Notes: generated by a model from the letters alone, not told the origin. DNA of 7,552 bases from Bacillota bacterium (GCA_021792885.1 JAJYTV010000078.1:1-7552), one strand, 5' to 3'. Shown: positions 1 to 6,119, numbered from the stretch's first letter. Translations and numbers: made by a program.

Positions 1-45
1 CTCCGCGCGCCCGTCCAGGTCGACCATTCCCGCGATGCCGCACAC
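1..45 (-). CDS. asnB: Asparagine synthetase-like class II glutamine amidotransferase, N-terminal fragment
   Basis: Only the first 15 codons lie in the window; the gene continues past the left edge. They read (M)CGIAGMVDLDGRAE from a GTG at 45-43. A Cys at position 2 followed by GIAG is the hallmark of Ntn-type (class II) glutamine amidotransferases, in which the initiator Met is removed and Cys becomes the N-terminal nucleophile that releases ammonia from glutamine. CGIAG followed by a V-D-like strand is typical of AsnB, which makes asparagine from aspartate, ATP and glutamine. GlmS, PurF or an AsnB-like peptide-modifying enzyme cannot be excluded from so little sequence. The start is fixed because Cys must be residue 2. 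A GGAGGGGG tract lies 11-14 nt upstream, slightly farther than ideal. The GTG sits inside the 12-bp palindrome CACACGCGTGTG (41-52). The upstream GNAT gene is on the same strand, 152 nt away. Confidence 0.68.
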   Translation of the reverse strand, partial: MCGIAGMVDLDGRAE

Positions 46-79
46 GCGTGTGGTTGCCCCCTCCGTGATCTCCTGGTGC

Positions 80-171
80 AGTGTAGCCCAGTTTCGATGA
101 AAACCGTCTGAAACCTACACTCTCTTGTGCAGCGAAAGCGCTGCGGCGGGCGGCTCGCTATTGCTCCGCCC
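80..171. repeat. Hairpins and weak -10-like element between the GNAT and asnB-like genes
   Basis: The 152-nt gap between the two minus-strand genes holds two inverted repeats. GCAGCG-AAAG-CGCTGC (129-144) has a perfect 6-bp stem. GGGCGG...CCGCCC (148-153 with 166-171) has a 12-nt loop. Neither is followed by a run of T on either strand, so neither looks like a standard intrinsic terminator. Nearer the asnB-like start, the minus strand has TACACT (85-80), which could serve as a -10, but no good -35 is visible (a CAGACG lies 19 nt upstream). The stretch probably separates the GNAT transcript from an asnB-like promoter; this is inference. Confidence 0.3.
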
Positions 172-197
172 AGAACCTGCATGCGACCTCTTTCGGT

Positions 198-719
198 CTA
201 GCGCTCGGGCTGCGCCCACTCGCGTCGCAACAGCGAGCAGAATACCTGGTCATGGAAGGTGCCGTCCAGCAGGTAATGCTCGCGTAGCCTGCCATCTTCG
301 CGGAATCCTGCCTTGCGCAGGATCGCCTGCGACGGTGCGTTGTCCGCGGATGTCGTCGCGTAGAGCTTGTGCAGGTTCCACCGCGGCAGGCTCAAGAGCG
401 CGTCCGCGAACGCTCGCAGCGCCTCTGTGCCGACGCCCTGCCCGCGCGAGCGCTCCTCGAGGTAGTAGCCGATCTCCGCGCTGCGGTTGCGCGTGTTGTA
501 ATCGAACGCGACGAGCCGGCCGACGACCTCGCCCCCCACAAGGATGCTGAAGACGACCTGGCGTCCGGAGCGGGTCGCCTCGAGATAGCGGTCCGCGAAC
601 ACGGTGTACGGCCGTACGATCTCTACCGGTCTGCAGGTGTAGCGATCCCAGTGCCGTTCCTCGTCCTGCCAGCGGTAGTAGGCTCCAAGATCCGCTTCGC
701 GCAAGGGGCGCAGTTCCAC
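198..719 (-). CDS. GNAT N-acetyltransferase, RimJ/RimL-like
   Basis: The 173-residue protein belongs to the GNAT fold family that moves acetyl from acetyl-CoA to an amine. It begins ELRPLREADLGAYYRWQ, the usual first strand and helix of RimJ/RimL-type members. The acetyl-CoA pyrophosphate loop is RGQGVG (about residues 92-97), after AEIGYYLEERS. The C-terminal block DNAPSQAILRKAGFREDG, then D-x-V-F near 158, is the classic RimJ/RimL ending with the N-x-x-S and GF motifs. Its substrate cannot be named: ribosomal-protein N-termini, an antibiotic amine or a metabolite are all possible. The reading frame extends to a TTG at 740, but that codon has no ribosome site. The GTG at 719 has GGAGG (734-730) 10 nt upstream and places the ELRPL strand at the N-terminus, so it is preferred. 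The gene is transcribed away from ribA. Confidence 0.88.
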   Translation of the reverse strand: MELRPLREADLGAYYRWQDEERHWDRYTCRPVEIVRPYTVFADRYLEATRSGRQVVFSILVGGEVVGRLVAFDYNTRNRSAEIGYYLEERSRGQGVGTEALRAFADALLSLPRWNLHKLYATTSADNAPSQAILRKAGFREDGRLREHYLLDGTFHDQVFCSLLRREWAQPER

Positions 720-742
720 CGTGCGGTGTCCTCCCGGCAATT

Positions 743-757
743 GTTCTCGCGCAGAAC
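743..757. promoter_or_regulatory. Inverted repeat GTTCT-N5-AGAAC in the GNAT/ribA divergent region
   Basis: A perfect 5-bp inverted repeat with a CGCGC centre lies 23 nt upstream of the GNAT start codon, within the divergent spacer. Its position would let a dimeric regulator act on the GNAT gene. It is not the Gram-positive LexA box, in which GAAC comes before GTTC. It could also form a small hairpin in the GNAT leader. The arms are short, so chance is possible. Confidence 0.25.
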
Positions 758-772
758 GGGTACGCGGGACGA

Positions 773-800
773 TTGCATGCTATCTTGAGTGCGTTACTAT
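773..800 (+). promoter_or_regulatory. Candidate sigma-70-type promoter for the ribA operon
   Basis: TTGCAT (773-778) and TACTAT (795-800) are separated by 16 nt and would start transcription near 807, about 24 nt before the ribA ATG. Matches to TTGACA/TATAAT are 3/6 and 4/6. This is one of the few AT-richer spots in the neighbourhood, which adds some weight. The resulting leader is too short for an FMN riboswitch. The ribA ribosome site AGGGAG lies at 817-822, 8 nt before the start. Confidence 0.35.
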
Positions 801-830
801 GGAATGTGACGTTCTTAGGGAGATGGTACC

Positions 831-1478
831 ATGCCAGACAAGAAGCAGCCCCTCCACCGCACGTCCGGCCGCACCGGCGGAGCCTTCCTGCCGACGAAGC
901 ACGGCGAGTTCACCGCCTACGCCTACCCGAATTCCGGCGGCGGTGAGGCGCACCTTGCCCTCGTGCACGGCAACCTGCACACGGACGAGCCCGTGCTCGT
1001 GCGGGTGCACTCCGAGTGCCTCACCGGCGACACGCTCGGTTCCTTGCGCTGCGACTGCGGCCCGCAGCTCGAGCGCGCGCTGCAGGAGATCGGCGCCGCA
1101 CCGGCCGGCGTCCTCCTCTACATGCGCCAGGAGGGACGCGGCATCGGACTTGCGGCGAAGATCGAGGCCTACATGCTGCAGGAGACCGGCACCGACACCT
1201 ACGACGCGAATGTGCTGCTCGGCTACCCACCGGACGGGCGCGACTACCGTCAGGCGGCCGACATCCTGCGCGATCTCGGCGTGCGGCGCGTCGCGCTGCT
1301 CACGAACAATCCCGCGAAGTCCTCGGCGCTGCGCGCCGAGGGCATCGACGTCGCGCGGGAGGTGCCGCTCGAGATCGCGCCGGGACAGCACAACTGGCGC
1401 TACCTCGCAGTGAAGCGCCAGCGCTTCGGCCACCGCCTGCGCCTGCGCGCGGGCGGGGCCGCCGCAGGGGCACAGTAA
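831..1478 (+). CDS. ribA: GTP cyclohydrolase II
   Basis: The 215-residue enzyme opens GTP to 2,5-diamino-6-ribosylamino-4(3H)-pyrimidinone 5'-phosphate, formate and pyrophosphate, the first committed step of riboflavin (FMN/FAD) synthesis. Diagnostic features are visible. The zinc ligands form C-x10-C-x-C (Cys63, Cys74, Cys76, in SECLTGDTLGSLRCDCG). The catalytic/GTP-binding segment is YMRQEGRGIGL (97-107). GTDTYDAN follows at 120-127, then LLTNNPAK (157-164) and the family ending N-W-R-YL-x-x-K (188-195) with GH at 200-201. Length matches monofunctional RibA. The DHBP synthase (RibB) domain of fused RibBA proteins is absent, so that activity must be encoded elsewhere. The ATG at 831 has AGGGAG at an 8-nt spacing; the start codon overlaps the palindrome ATGGTACCAT (823-832). 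The last ~14 residues (Arg/Ala/Gly-rich) exceed the conserved core. It is first gene of a three-gene operon, 5 nt before the Rieske gene. Confidence 0.96.
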   Translation: MPDKKQPLHRTSGRTGGAFLPTKHGEFTAYAYPNSGGGEAHLALVHGNLHTDEPVLVRVHSECLTGDTLGSLRCDCGPQLERALQEIGAAPAGVLLYMRQEGRGIGLAAKIEAYMLQETGTDTYDANVLLGYPPDGRDYRQAADILRDLGVRRVALLTNNPAKSSALRAEGIDVAREVPLEIAPGQHNWRYLAVKRQRFGHRLRLRAGGAAAGAQ

Positions 1479-1483
1479 GTCCC

Positions 1484-1801
1484 ATGGAAGGATACAGCGA
1501 GACGCTCGCCGCGAGCGAACTCCCGCCGGGGGCACTGCGCAGCGTCCGGGTCGGGAAGGATCTCGTGCTGCTCGCCAACGACGGCGGGCAGATCCGCGCG
1601 ATCGGCGCGATCTGCACCCACGAGCAGGAGGACCTGGCGGAGGGCGAGATCGAGGAAGGCTGCGTCGTCTGCCCAATGCACTCCGCGCGCTTCGACCTGC
1701 AGGCGGGCGCGGTCGTCGAAGGACCGGCGACGGCGCCGGAGCCGGTCGACGACGTCCGGGTGGAGGGCGGCAAGATCCCGGTCGGCCGCAGGCACGACTA
1801 G
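1484..1801 (+). CDS. Rieske-type [2Fe-2S] ferredoxin
   Basis: This small soluble protein (105 residues) is a single-domain Rieske ferredoxin of the kind that carries one electron between a flavin reductase and a terminal acceptor, classically a Rieske non-heme-iron oxygenase. The cluster is held by C-x-H (Cys44-Thr-His46) and C-x2-H (Cys63-Pro-Met-His66, in CVVCPMHSARFDL). Both ligand loops are intact and the spacing suits a ferredoxin rather than a cytochrome bc1 Rieske protein. It has no signal peptide or membrane anchor, so it should be cytoplasmic. The small NirD-like fold is an alternative relative, but the gene order favours a ferredoxin. The ATG follows the ribA stop by 5 nt, with AGGGG (1466-1470) as a rather distant ribosome site. 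Its TAG is directly followed by the ATG of the reductase (TAGATG), implying coupled translation and a matched stoichiometric pair. Confidence 0.93.
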   Translation: MEGYSETLAASELPPGALRSVRVGKDLVLLANDGGQIRAIGAICTHEQEDLAEGEIEEGCVVCPMHSARFDLQAGAVVEGPATAPEPVDDVRVEGGKIPVGRRHD

Positions 1802-3007
1802 ATGCGCCGCGTGGTGATCGTCGGCGCGTCGGTCGCCGGCGTGCACGCCGCGCAAGCCCTGCGCGCCGCCGGGTACGACGGGGATCTGCAGCTCGTCTCG
1901 GCGGAGGTGGAATTCCCCTACGACAGGCCTCCGCTCTCGAAGGGATTCCTCCTGGGAACGCAGGAGGCCGTGGACATCGCCCTGCAGCCCCGGTCCTTCT
2001 ACGAGGAGCAGCGCATCGCGCTGCTCCTCGGCACGCGTGCGACGGCGCTCGACCAGCACGCCCTGACGCTCGCGGACGGACGCCGCCTCACCTACGACCG
2101 GCTGCTGCTCGCGACCGGCGCGCGCCTGCGCCGCCTCGAGGTGCCCGGCGGTGACCTTCAGGGCGTAGTCTACCTGCGCACATTCGAAGACGCGCGCGCA
2201 CTGCGCGAGCGCCTCGCTGCGGCAGGGCGCGTCGTCGTCGTCGGAGGAGGATTCATCGGACTCGAGGTCGCCTCCGCGGCGGCCCAGCTCGGCAAGAAGG
2301 CGGTGCTGCTCGAAGCGCTTCCCGCGCCGCTCGGACACCTCCTCGGCGAGGAGGTCGCGCAGGGTCTTGCGCAGTTGCATCAAGAGCACGGGGTCGAGCT
2401 CGTCACCGGGGCAACGGTGGTCCGCTTCGCGGGGGACAGCGCCGTGCGCTCCGTGGAAGTGCAGGACGGCCGCAGCTTCCCTTGCGACCTTGCCGTCGTC
2501 GGGGTGGGCGTCGCGCCGAACGGGGAACTGCTCGGCGCGGACGGCGGCATCGAGGTCGACAGCCGCCTGCAGACGTCCATGCCCGGCGTCTTCGCGGCAG
2601 GCGACGTGGCGCGCTTCCCCCTGCGCGGTCGCCATGTCCGCATCGAGCACTGGGACATCGCGCGGGCGATGGGAGAGCACGCGGCGCGCGCCATGCTCGG
2701 CGAAGACGCCCCGTTCGAGGCCTCGCCCTTCTTCTGGAGCGACCAGTACGACGTGACGTTCCAGTACTTCGGCCACGCGGAGCGCTGGGATCGCATGGTG
2801 CTGCGCGGCGATCTCATGGCGCGCAGCTTCGTCGCCTTCTACCTGCAAGGCGGCGCGATCGGGGCTGCCTTCACCGCCGGCCGCCCGCGCGACGCCCTTC
2901 CGCTGCGCCGCCTCGTCGACCAGGCGGCGCACATCGATCCGGACGTCCTGCAGCGCGAGGAGTTCAGCCTGCGGCGGCTCTCGAAAGGAGAACAGCCGGG
3001 CGGCTAG
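1802..3007 (+). CDS. FAD-dependent NAD(P)H:ferredoxin reductase, BphA4/rubredoxin-reductase type
   Basis: The 401-residue flavoprotein would transfer electrons from NAD(P)H through FAD to a [2Fe-2S] ferredoxin, most likely the Rieske protein encoded immediately upstream. The FAD-binding Rossmann motif is VIVGASVAG (5-13). PYDRPPLSKGFL (39-50) is a signature of this oxygenase-coupled reductase family. ATG (105-107) is the conserved FAD-domain turn. The NAD(P)-binding motif VVVGGGFIGLEVA lies at 145-157, and the second FAD motif GVFAAGDVA at 262-270. RIEHWDIARAMGEHAA and FFWSDQYDVTFQYFG (about 311-324) mark the C-terminal Reductase_C domain. Length is normal for the family, and no redox-active disulfide is seen. 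The start has no intergenic space and only a weak ribosome site, so it is probably translated by coupling. Its stop overlaps the stop of the convergent YeiH-like gene. The physiological terminal acceptor is unknown, as no oxygenase is in the window. Confidence 0.95.
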   Translation: MRRVVIVGASVAGVHAAQALRAAGYDGDLQLVSAEVEFPYDRPPLSKGFLLGTQEAVDIALQPRSFYEEQRIALLLGTRATALDQHALTLADGRRLTYDRLLLATGARLRRLEVPGGDLQGVVYLRTFEDARALRERLAAAGRVVVVGGGFIGLEVASAAAQLGKKAVLLEALPAPLGHLLGEEVAQGLAQLHQEHGVELVTGATVVRFAGDSAVRSVEVQDGRSFPCDLAVVGVGVAPNGELLGADGGIEVDSRLQTSMPGVFAAGDVARFPLRGRHVRIEHWDIARAMGEHAARAMLGEDAPFEASPFFWSDQYDVTFQYFGHAERWDRMVLRGDLMARSFVAFYLQGGAIGAAFTAGRPRDALPLRRLVDQAAHIDPDVLQREEFSLRRLSKGEQPGG

Positions 3008-4014
3008 GGGCCGACCAGGAGTACGAGGGCGGCGCTCGCAGCGAGCGTGCCGAGCAGGTAGAGGGCGCCGCGCAGCATGTCGCGCGCGTGGCCTGCAAAG
3101 AGCGTGCGCCGCAGCACCATGCCGACGCCGACGAAGGCAAGCGCGAAAGCGAACTCGCTTGCCTGCGATGCAAACGCGATCCACTGCGGGTGAAGGAGCC
3201 CCGAGAGCCGCGCGAGCGCGAGGGCGAAGTAGCCGCCGATGAACGGCGGGAAGTCCGCGAGCATGCCGCGCAGCGCGTCCTTCGCGGGCCGCCTGCGCGC
3301 CAGCGCCACGACGAAGCCCAAGAGCCCGTTGCGCGTGAGTTTGAACATGCTTGCCATCTGCAGCCCAACCGGGCCGAACGCGGCGCCCGACGCGATCGCC
3401 TCCGCGGTGTTGTCTACGCCAAGACCGCAGATCGCGCCGGCGATGTAGGGCGCAGGGTGGAAGCGCAACGCGACGAGCGGCGCCGCGAAGACGGCAAGTG
3501 TGCCGACTGCGAGCACGGCGCTCGCGGCCGCCGCGGTCTCCTCGTCGCTCGCCCCGAGCCGGTCCTTCGCGACCAGGATGGCGCTGACGCCGCAGACGGA
3601 GTTGCCGATGCCGAGCAGCCGCGCGGTGTTCGCCGGGAGGAAGCGGCGCAGCACGTAGCGCGCGCCGAGGAACGCGACGAGGATCTTGAGCCCGACGAGC
3701 AGCAGGCCGCGCAGGCCCATCGCGCCAACCGCCGCGGGGTCCACCCCAGCGCCGAGGAGCGCTGCGCCGATGCGCAGCCACAAGCCGTAGGTCTCCTCTC
3801 CGGCCCTGCGCAGCGGCGCGGCGGCCGGAACGCTCACCAAGGCCGTCCCGAGGAGAAGGGCGGGGACCGCGACCGAGAGGCGAGGGATCCACGCACCGTG
3901 TACCCAGCCTGCGAGCGCCGCCAGCGCGGCGCGGGCGAGCAGGCCAGGCAGGCCTCGGATGGTCGCCGCCTGCCGCGGCGCGAACTCTGGGGGACCTTCC
4001 TGGGGACGCGCCAA
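3004..4014 (-). CDS. UPF0324/YeiH-family membrane protein, putative sulfate exporter
   Basis: The 336-residue polytopic membrane protein resembles the UPF0324 (YeiH, Cons_hypoth698) family, often labelled putative sulfate exporters; the substrate is not firmly established. Family features are LRIGAALLG (80-88), GIGNSVCGVSAI (135-146, the counterpart of the G-x-x-x-CG-x-SAI signature), A-VLAVGT (about 165-172), DNTAEAIASGAAFG (201-214) and FKLTRN (224-229). Around ten hydrophobic segments are apparent. The open frame extends upstream to an ATG at 4212, but that would read through the ABC terminator and overlap the permease. The TTG at 4014 has AAGGAGG exactly 7 nt upstream and gives the family's usual length, so it is preferred. 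It stands alone, without the LysR-type regulator often next to yeiH in Enterobacteria. It converges on the reductase, sharing CTAG as both stops. Confidence 0.85.
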   Translation of the reverse strand: MARPQEGPPEFAPRQAATIRGLPGLLARAALAALAGWVHGAWIPRLSVAVPALLLGTALVSVPAAAPLRRAGEETYGLWLRIGAALLGAGVDPAAVGAMGLRGLLLVGLKILVAFLGARYVLRRFLPANTARLLGIGNSVCGVSAILVAKDRLGASDEETAAAASAVLAVGTLAVFAAPLVALRFHPAPYIAGAICGLGVDNTAEAIASGAAFGPVGLQMASMFKLTRNGLLGFVVALARRRPAKDALRGMLADFPPFIGGYFALALARLSGLLHPQWIAFASQASEFAFALAFVGVGMVLRRTLFAGHARDMLRGALYLLGTLAASAALVLLVGP

Positions 4015-4021
4015 GGCGCCG

Positions 4022-4048
4022 CCTCCTTCGTGGCTCGAAGGCAGGATA
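4022..4048 (-). promoter_or_regulatory. Ribosome site and weak -10 deciding the TTG start of the YeiH-like gene
   Basis: On the minus strand AAGGAGG (4028-4022) stands 7 nt before TTG (4014-4012), a near-ideal Shine-Dalgarno. Upstream is TATCCT (4048-4043), a 4/6 match to a -10. The nearest -35-like hexamer, TTGCAC (4073-4068), is 19 nt away and lies in the T-rich tail of the ABC terminator. The ribosome site is solid; the promoter is tentative. Confidence 0.6.
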
Positions 4049-4070
4049 GGCGGCGCCCTGCTGGGAGGTG

Positions 4071-4107
4071 CAAGAAAAGGGTCCCGGGGCAGCGCCCCGG
4101 GACCCTT
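4071..4107 (-). terminator. Rho-independent terminator of the ABC exporter operon
   Basis: A perfect 14-bp stem (4077-4090 pairing with 4094-4107) with a 3-nt loop begins 11 nt after the permease stop codon on the minus strand. In that direction it is followed by TTTTCTTG, while the plus-strand side lacks a T run, so it acts on minus-strand transcripts. It separates the exporter from the YeiH-like gene, which must have its own promoter or depend on read-through. Confidence 0.93.
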
Positions 4108-4118
4108 CAAGCAGGGCA

Positions 4119-5189
4119 CTATTCCCAGCGCCAGGTCCGCGTCGAGATCACGGCGAGCACCAAGAACCAGGCGGCGAGCGCCAGGATGTCTCCCCCGACC
4201 TGCGGGGACCACGGCGCGTACTGCCCGGACATCAGACCGCGCACCCCGTCCACGAGGTAGGTGAGCGGCAGGTAGTGCACGATCGCCCGCAGGAACGGCG
4301 GCAGCGTCGTCACGGGGAAGAAGACGCCGCTCAGGAACATCATCGGGAAGCTGATCACGTTGATGATCGGCAGCGTGGCCTCCTCCGTGCGGGAGATGCC
4401 GGCGATCACGAAGCCGAGGCTGAGGAATGCCGCCATCCCGACCACGACCACGATCAGCAGCGGCAGGATGGGTAGGTATACGTTCGCGTTCAGCGCGAGC
4501 ATCGCGATCGCGACGATCACGGCGGAGGTCAGGAGGCCGAAGACGAGCTGGTAGAGGACGACGCCGCCGAGGAACTGCAGGGGGCGCAGCGGCGTCGCGA
4601 GGAAGCGGCGCAGGACGCCCTTCTCCTTCCAGCGCGTCAGGCTGCCGGCGACGCCGAAGAGGCTGTTCTGCATCGCCATGAGCGCCAGGATGCCCGGCAG
4701 GAGGAAGTCGAGGAAGGACGAGCTGCGGCTACCGGAGGCCGCCTTCGCCTGCACGGCCAGAACCGCGGGGCGGCCCGTGAACGCGAGGTTGATCTGGGCC
4801 GCGGCCGACTCCACCGCCGAGACGGTCTGCTGGGCAGTCTGCAGGTTCGAGCTGTTGTAGATCAGGCTCGCCTTCCATGGCGGTGCGGCGGCGTCCTTCG
4901 GCAGGACCAGGACCGCGTCCGCCTGGCCGACCTTCACGAGGTGGACAGCGGCGCTCCTCCCCTTCGTCTGCACCTGAAAGTAGGGGATCTTCTTGAACGC
5001 CTGCACGATCCGCTGTTCCGCCGGGGACCCGCCTCCGGCGACGAGCAGGTGGAGCTTGAAGCTCGAGTTGCCCAGGAAACCGAACACGACCATCAGGAGC
5101 ACCGGGAAGAAGAAGGTCCAGAAGAGGGCCTGCCGATTGCGCAAGAGCGTGCGCAGCAGCGCCCCCGTCACCATGAAGAGCTGCTTCAT
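4119..5189 (-). CDS. ABC-2 type exporter permease
   Basis: The 356-residue integral membrane subunit would pair with the ATPase encoded just upstream to export a substrate. After a basic cytoplasmic start (residues 1-20) comes TM1 (about 22-40). A large extracytoplasmic domain of roughly 120 residues (41-158) follows, then five further hydrophobic segments (about 159-180, 205-231, 239-264, 275-292, 333-349). This layout, with the coupling-helix region RWKEKGVLRRFLATPL (186-201) and FPMMFLSGVFFP...LPPFLR (281-301), is typical of the ABC2_membrane_3/DrrB-YhgE-like permeases. The substrate is unknown; lipids, hydrophobic drugs, peptides or secondary metabolites are usual for the family. The ATG overlaps the ATPase stop by one base (TGATG), so translation is coupled. 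AAGGAG lies 12 nt upstream within the ATPase gene. The terminator follows 11 nt after the stop. Confidence 0.93.
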   Translation of the reverse strand: MKQLFMVTGALLRTLLRNRQALFWTFFFPVLLMVVFGFLGNSSFKLHLLVAGGGSPAEQRIVQAFKKIPYFQVQTKGRSAAVHLVKVGQADAVLVLPKDAAAPPWKASLIYNSSNLQTAQQTVSAVESAAAQINLAFTGRPAVLAVQAKAASGSRSSSFLDFLLPGILALMAMQNSLFGVAGSLTRWKEKGVLRRFLATPLRPLQFLGGVVLYQLVFGLLTSAVIVAIAMLALNANVYLPILPLLIVVVVGMAAFLSLGFVIAGISRTEEATLPIINVISFPMMFLSGVFFPVTTLPPFLRAIVHYLPLTYLVDGVRGLMSGQYAPWSPQVGGDILALAAWFLVLAVISTRTWRWE

Positions 5190-6106
5190 CAGTCGCGCAG
5201 GCTCCTTCCCGTAAGGTGTAGGAAAACATCCTCTAGCGTGGCGGTGCGCGTGCGCAGCCCCGTTAGCGGCACCTCCCGCTCGTGCGCCCAGTTCGCGAGG
5301 CCGGCGAGCGTCTCGTCGAGCTTCTGGGTCACGAGCGCGGTGGCGATGGCGTCACGCTGGATGCGCTCCAGCGCCGGCAGCTGCAGGTCGTCCGGGATGG
5401 GCACGGAGGGGTCCATCTCGATCATCGCGCCGGGCTGGTGCCGCTGGATCAGCTCCTGCGGCGAACCCTCGTCGAGGATGTGCCCGTGGTCCATCACCGC
5501 AAGCCGGTCGCACAGCGCCTCGGCCTCGTCCATGTAATGGGTCGTGAGCACGACCGTACGCCCCTCGTCACGCAGGTGGCGCACCGCGTCCCAGACGTTG
5601 CGCCGCGCCTGCGGGTCGAGACCGGCCGTGGGCTCGTCCAGGAAGACGACCTCCGGGTCGTTGACGAGCGCGACGGCCACCGCGAGCCGCTGGCGCTGCC
5701 CGCCCGAGAGGTTCTGCACGTAGGCGGTGCGCTTCTCCTGCAGCTCGAAGCGCTCGATCAGCTCCTCGCGCGGCAGCGTGCGGGCGTAGAAGCTGGCGAA
5801 GAGGTCGATCGTCTCCTCGACGCGCAAGAGCTCGAAGAAGGCGGAGGTCTGCAGCTGCACGCCGAAGCGCTCGCGCGCCACCTTCTGGTGGTGCTGCAGG
5901 TCCCATTCGCCGTAGCGGATCTCGCCCTCGTCGGGCCTGCGCAGGCCCTCGATCATCTCGAGGGTCGTCGTCTTGCCGGCCCCGTTCGGCCCCAGGAGCC
6001 CGAAGATCCCGCCCGGTTCGATCGTCAGGTGGATGCCGTCGACGGCCTGCACTTGCCCGTAGCGTTTGCGCACCCCCACGATGCGCAAGACCTCGCTGTG
6101 CGGCAG
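5189..6106 (-). CDS. ABC exporter ATP-binding protein, DrrA/CcmA-like
   Basis: This is the nucleotide-binding subunit of the exporter, about 305 residues from the preferred start. All ATPase motifs are present: Walker A GPNGAGKT (39-46), Q-loop VQLQ (83-86), signature LSGGQ (133-137), Walker B VVFLDEP (153-159), D-loop GLDP (162-165) and switch His in TTHYMDEAEAL (His190). The C-terminal extension ends in LEDVFLHLTG, typical of DrrA-type drug or lipid exporters. The start is uncertain. The open frame reaches an ATG at 6208, but that codon has no ribosome site and lies in a palindrome 3 nt after the phzF stop. The only strong ribosome site, AGGAGGGA (6119-6112), stands 7 nt before an in-frame CTG at 6106, giving (M)PHSEVLRIVGVRKRYG. 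TTG at 6088 and GTG at 6079 are weaker options. The stop overlaps the permease ATG. Confidence 0.93.
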   Translation of the reverse strand: MPHSEVLRIVGVRKRYGQVQAVDGIHLTIEPGGIFGLLGPNGAGKTTTLEMIEGLRRPDEGEIRYGEWDLQHHQKVARERFGVQLQTSAFFELLRVEETIDLFASFYARTLPREELIERFELQEKRTAYVQNLSGGQRQRLAVAVALVNDPEVVFLDEPTAGLDPQARRNVWDAVRHLRDEGRTVVLTTHYMDEAEALCDRLAVMDHGHILDEGSPQELIQRHQPGAMIEMDPSVPIPDDLQLPALERIQRDAIATALVTQKLDETLAGLANWAHEREVPLTGLRTRTATLEDVFLHLTGRSLRD

Positions 6107-6111
6107 TGTGA

Positions 6112-6119
6112 TCCCTCCT
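6112..6119 (-). promoter_or_regulatory. Strong ribosome site placing the ATPase start at a CTG
   Basis: AGGAGGGA on the minus strand is the only good Shine-Dalgarno upstream of the conserved ATPase domain. Counting from AGGAGG, the next 7 nt lead to CTG in the ATPase frame; no ATG, GTG or TTG lies at a suitable distance. Either a rare CTG start is used or the start is an in-frame codon without a proper site. Confidence 0.6.

Noticed and set aside
129..171. Intrinsic terminator after the GNAT gene.
   Set aside because: Two hairpins are present but neither has a T tract on either strand, so only a structured spacer is reported.
741..830. FMN riboswitch upstream of ribA.
   Set aside because: The spacer is too short and lacks the conserved multi-helix RFN core, and the likely leader is only about 24 nt.
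1400..3892. Very long minus-strand open frame (830 codons) across the Rieske and reductase genes.
   Set aside because: Its product is Arg/Ala/Gly-rich with no recognisable domain, and it lies antisense to three well-supported genes. Long antisense frames are expected in GC-rich coding DNA.
4015..4212. N-terminal extension of the YeiH-like protein to the ATG at 4212.
   Set aside because: It would overlap the permease and its terminator, lacks a ribosome site, and adds 66 proline/arginine-rich residues absent from the family.
2482..4260. Plus-strand open frame of 592 codons over the reductase end and YeiH-like gene.
   Set aside because: Low-complexity, charged translation antisense to a clear membrane protein; it also reads through a terminator hairpin.
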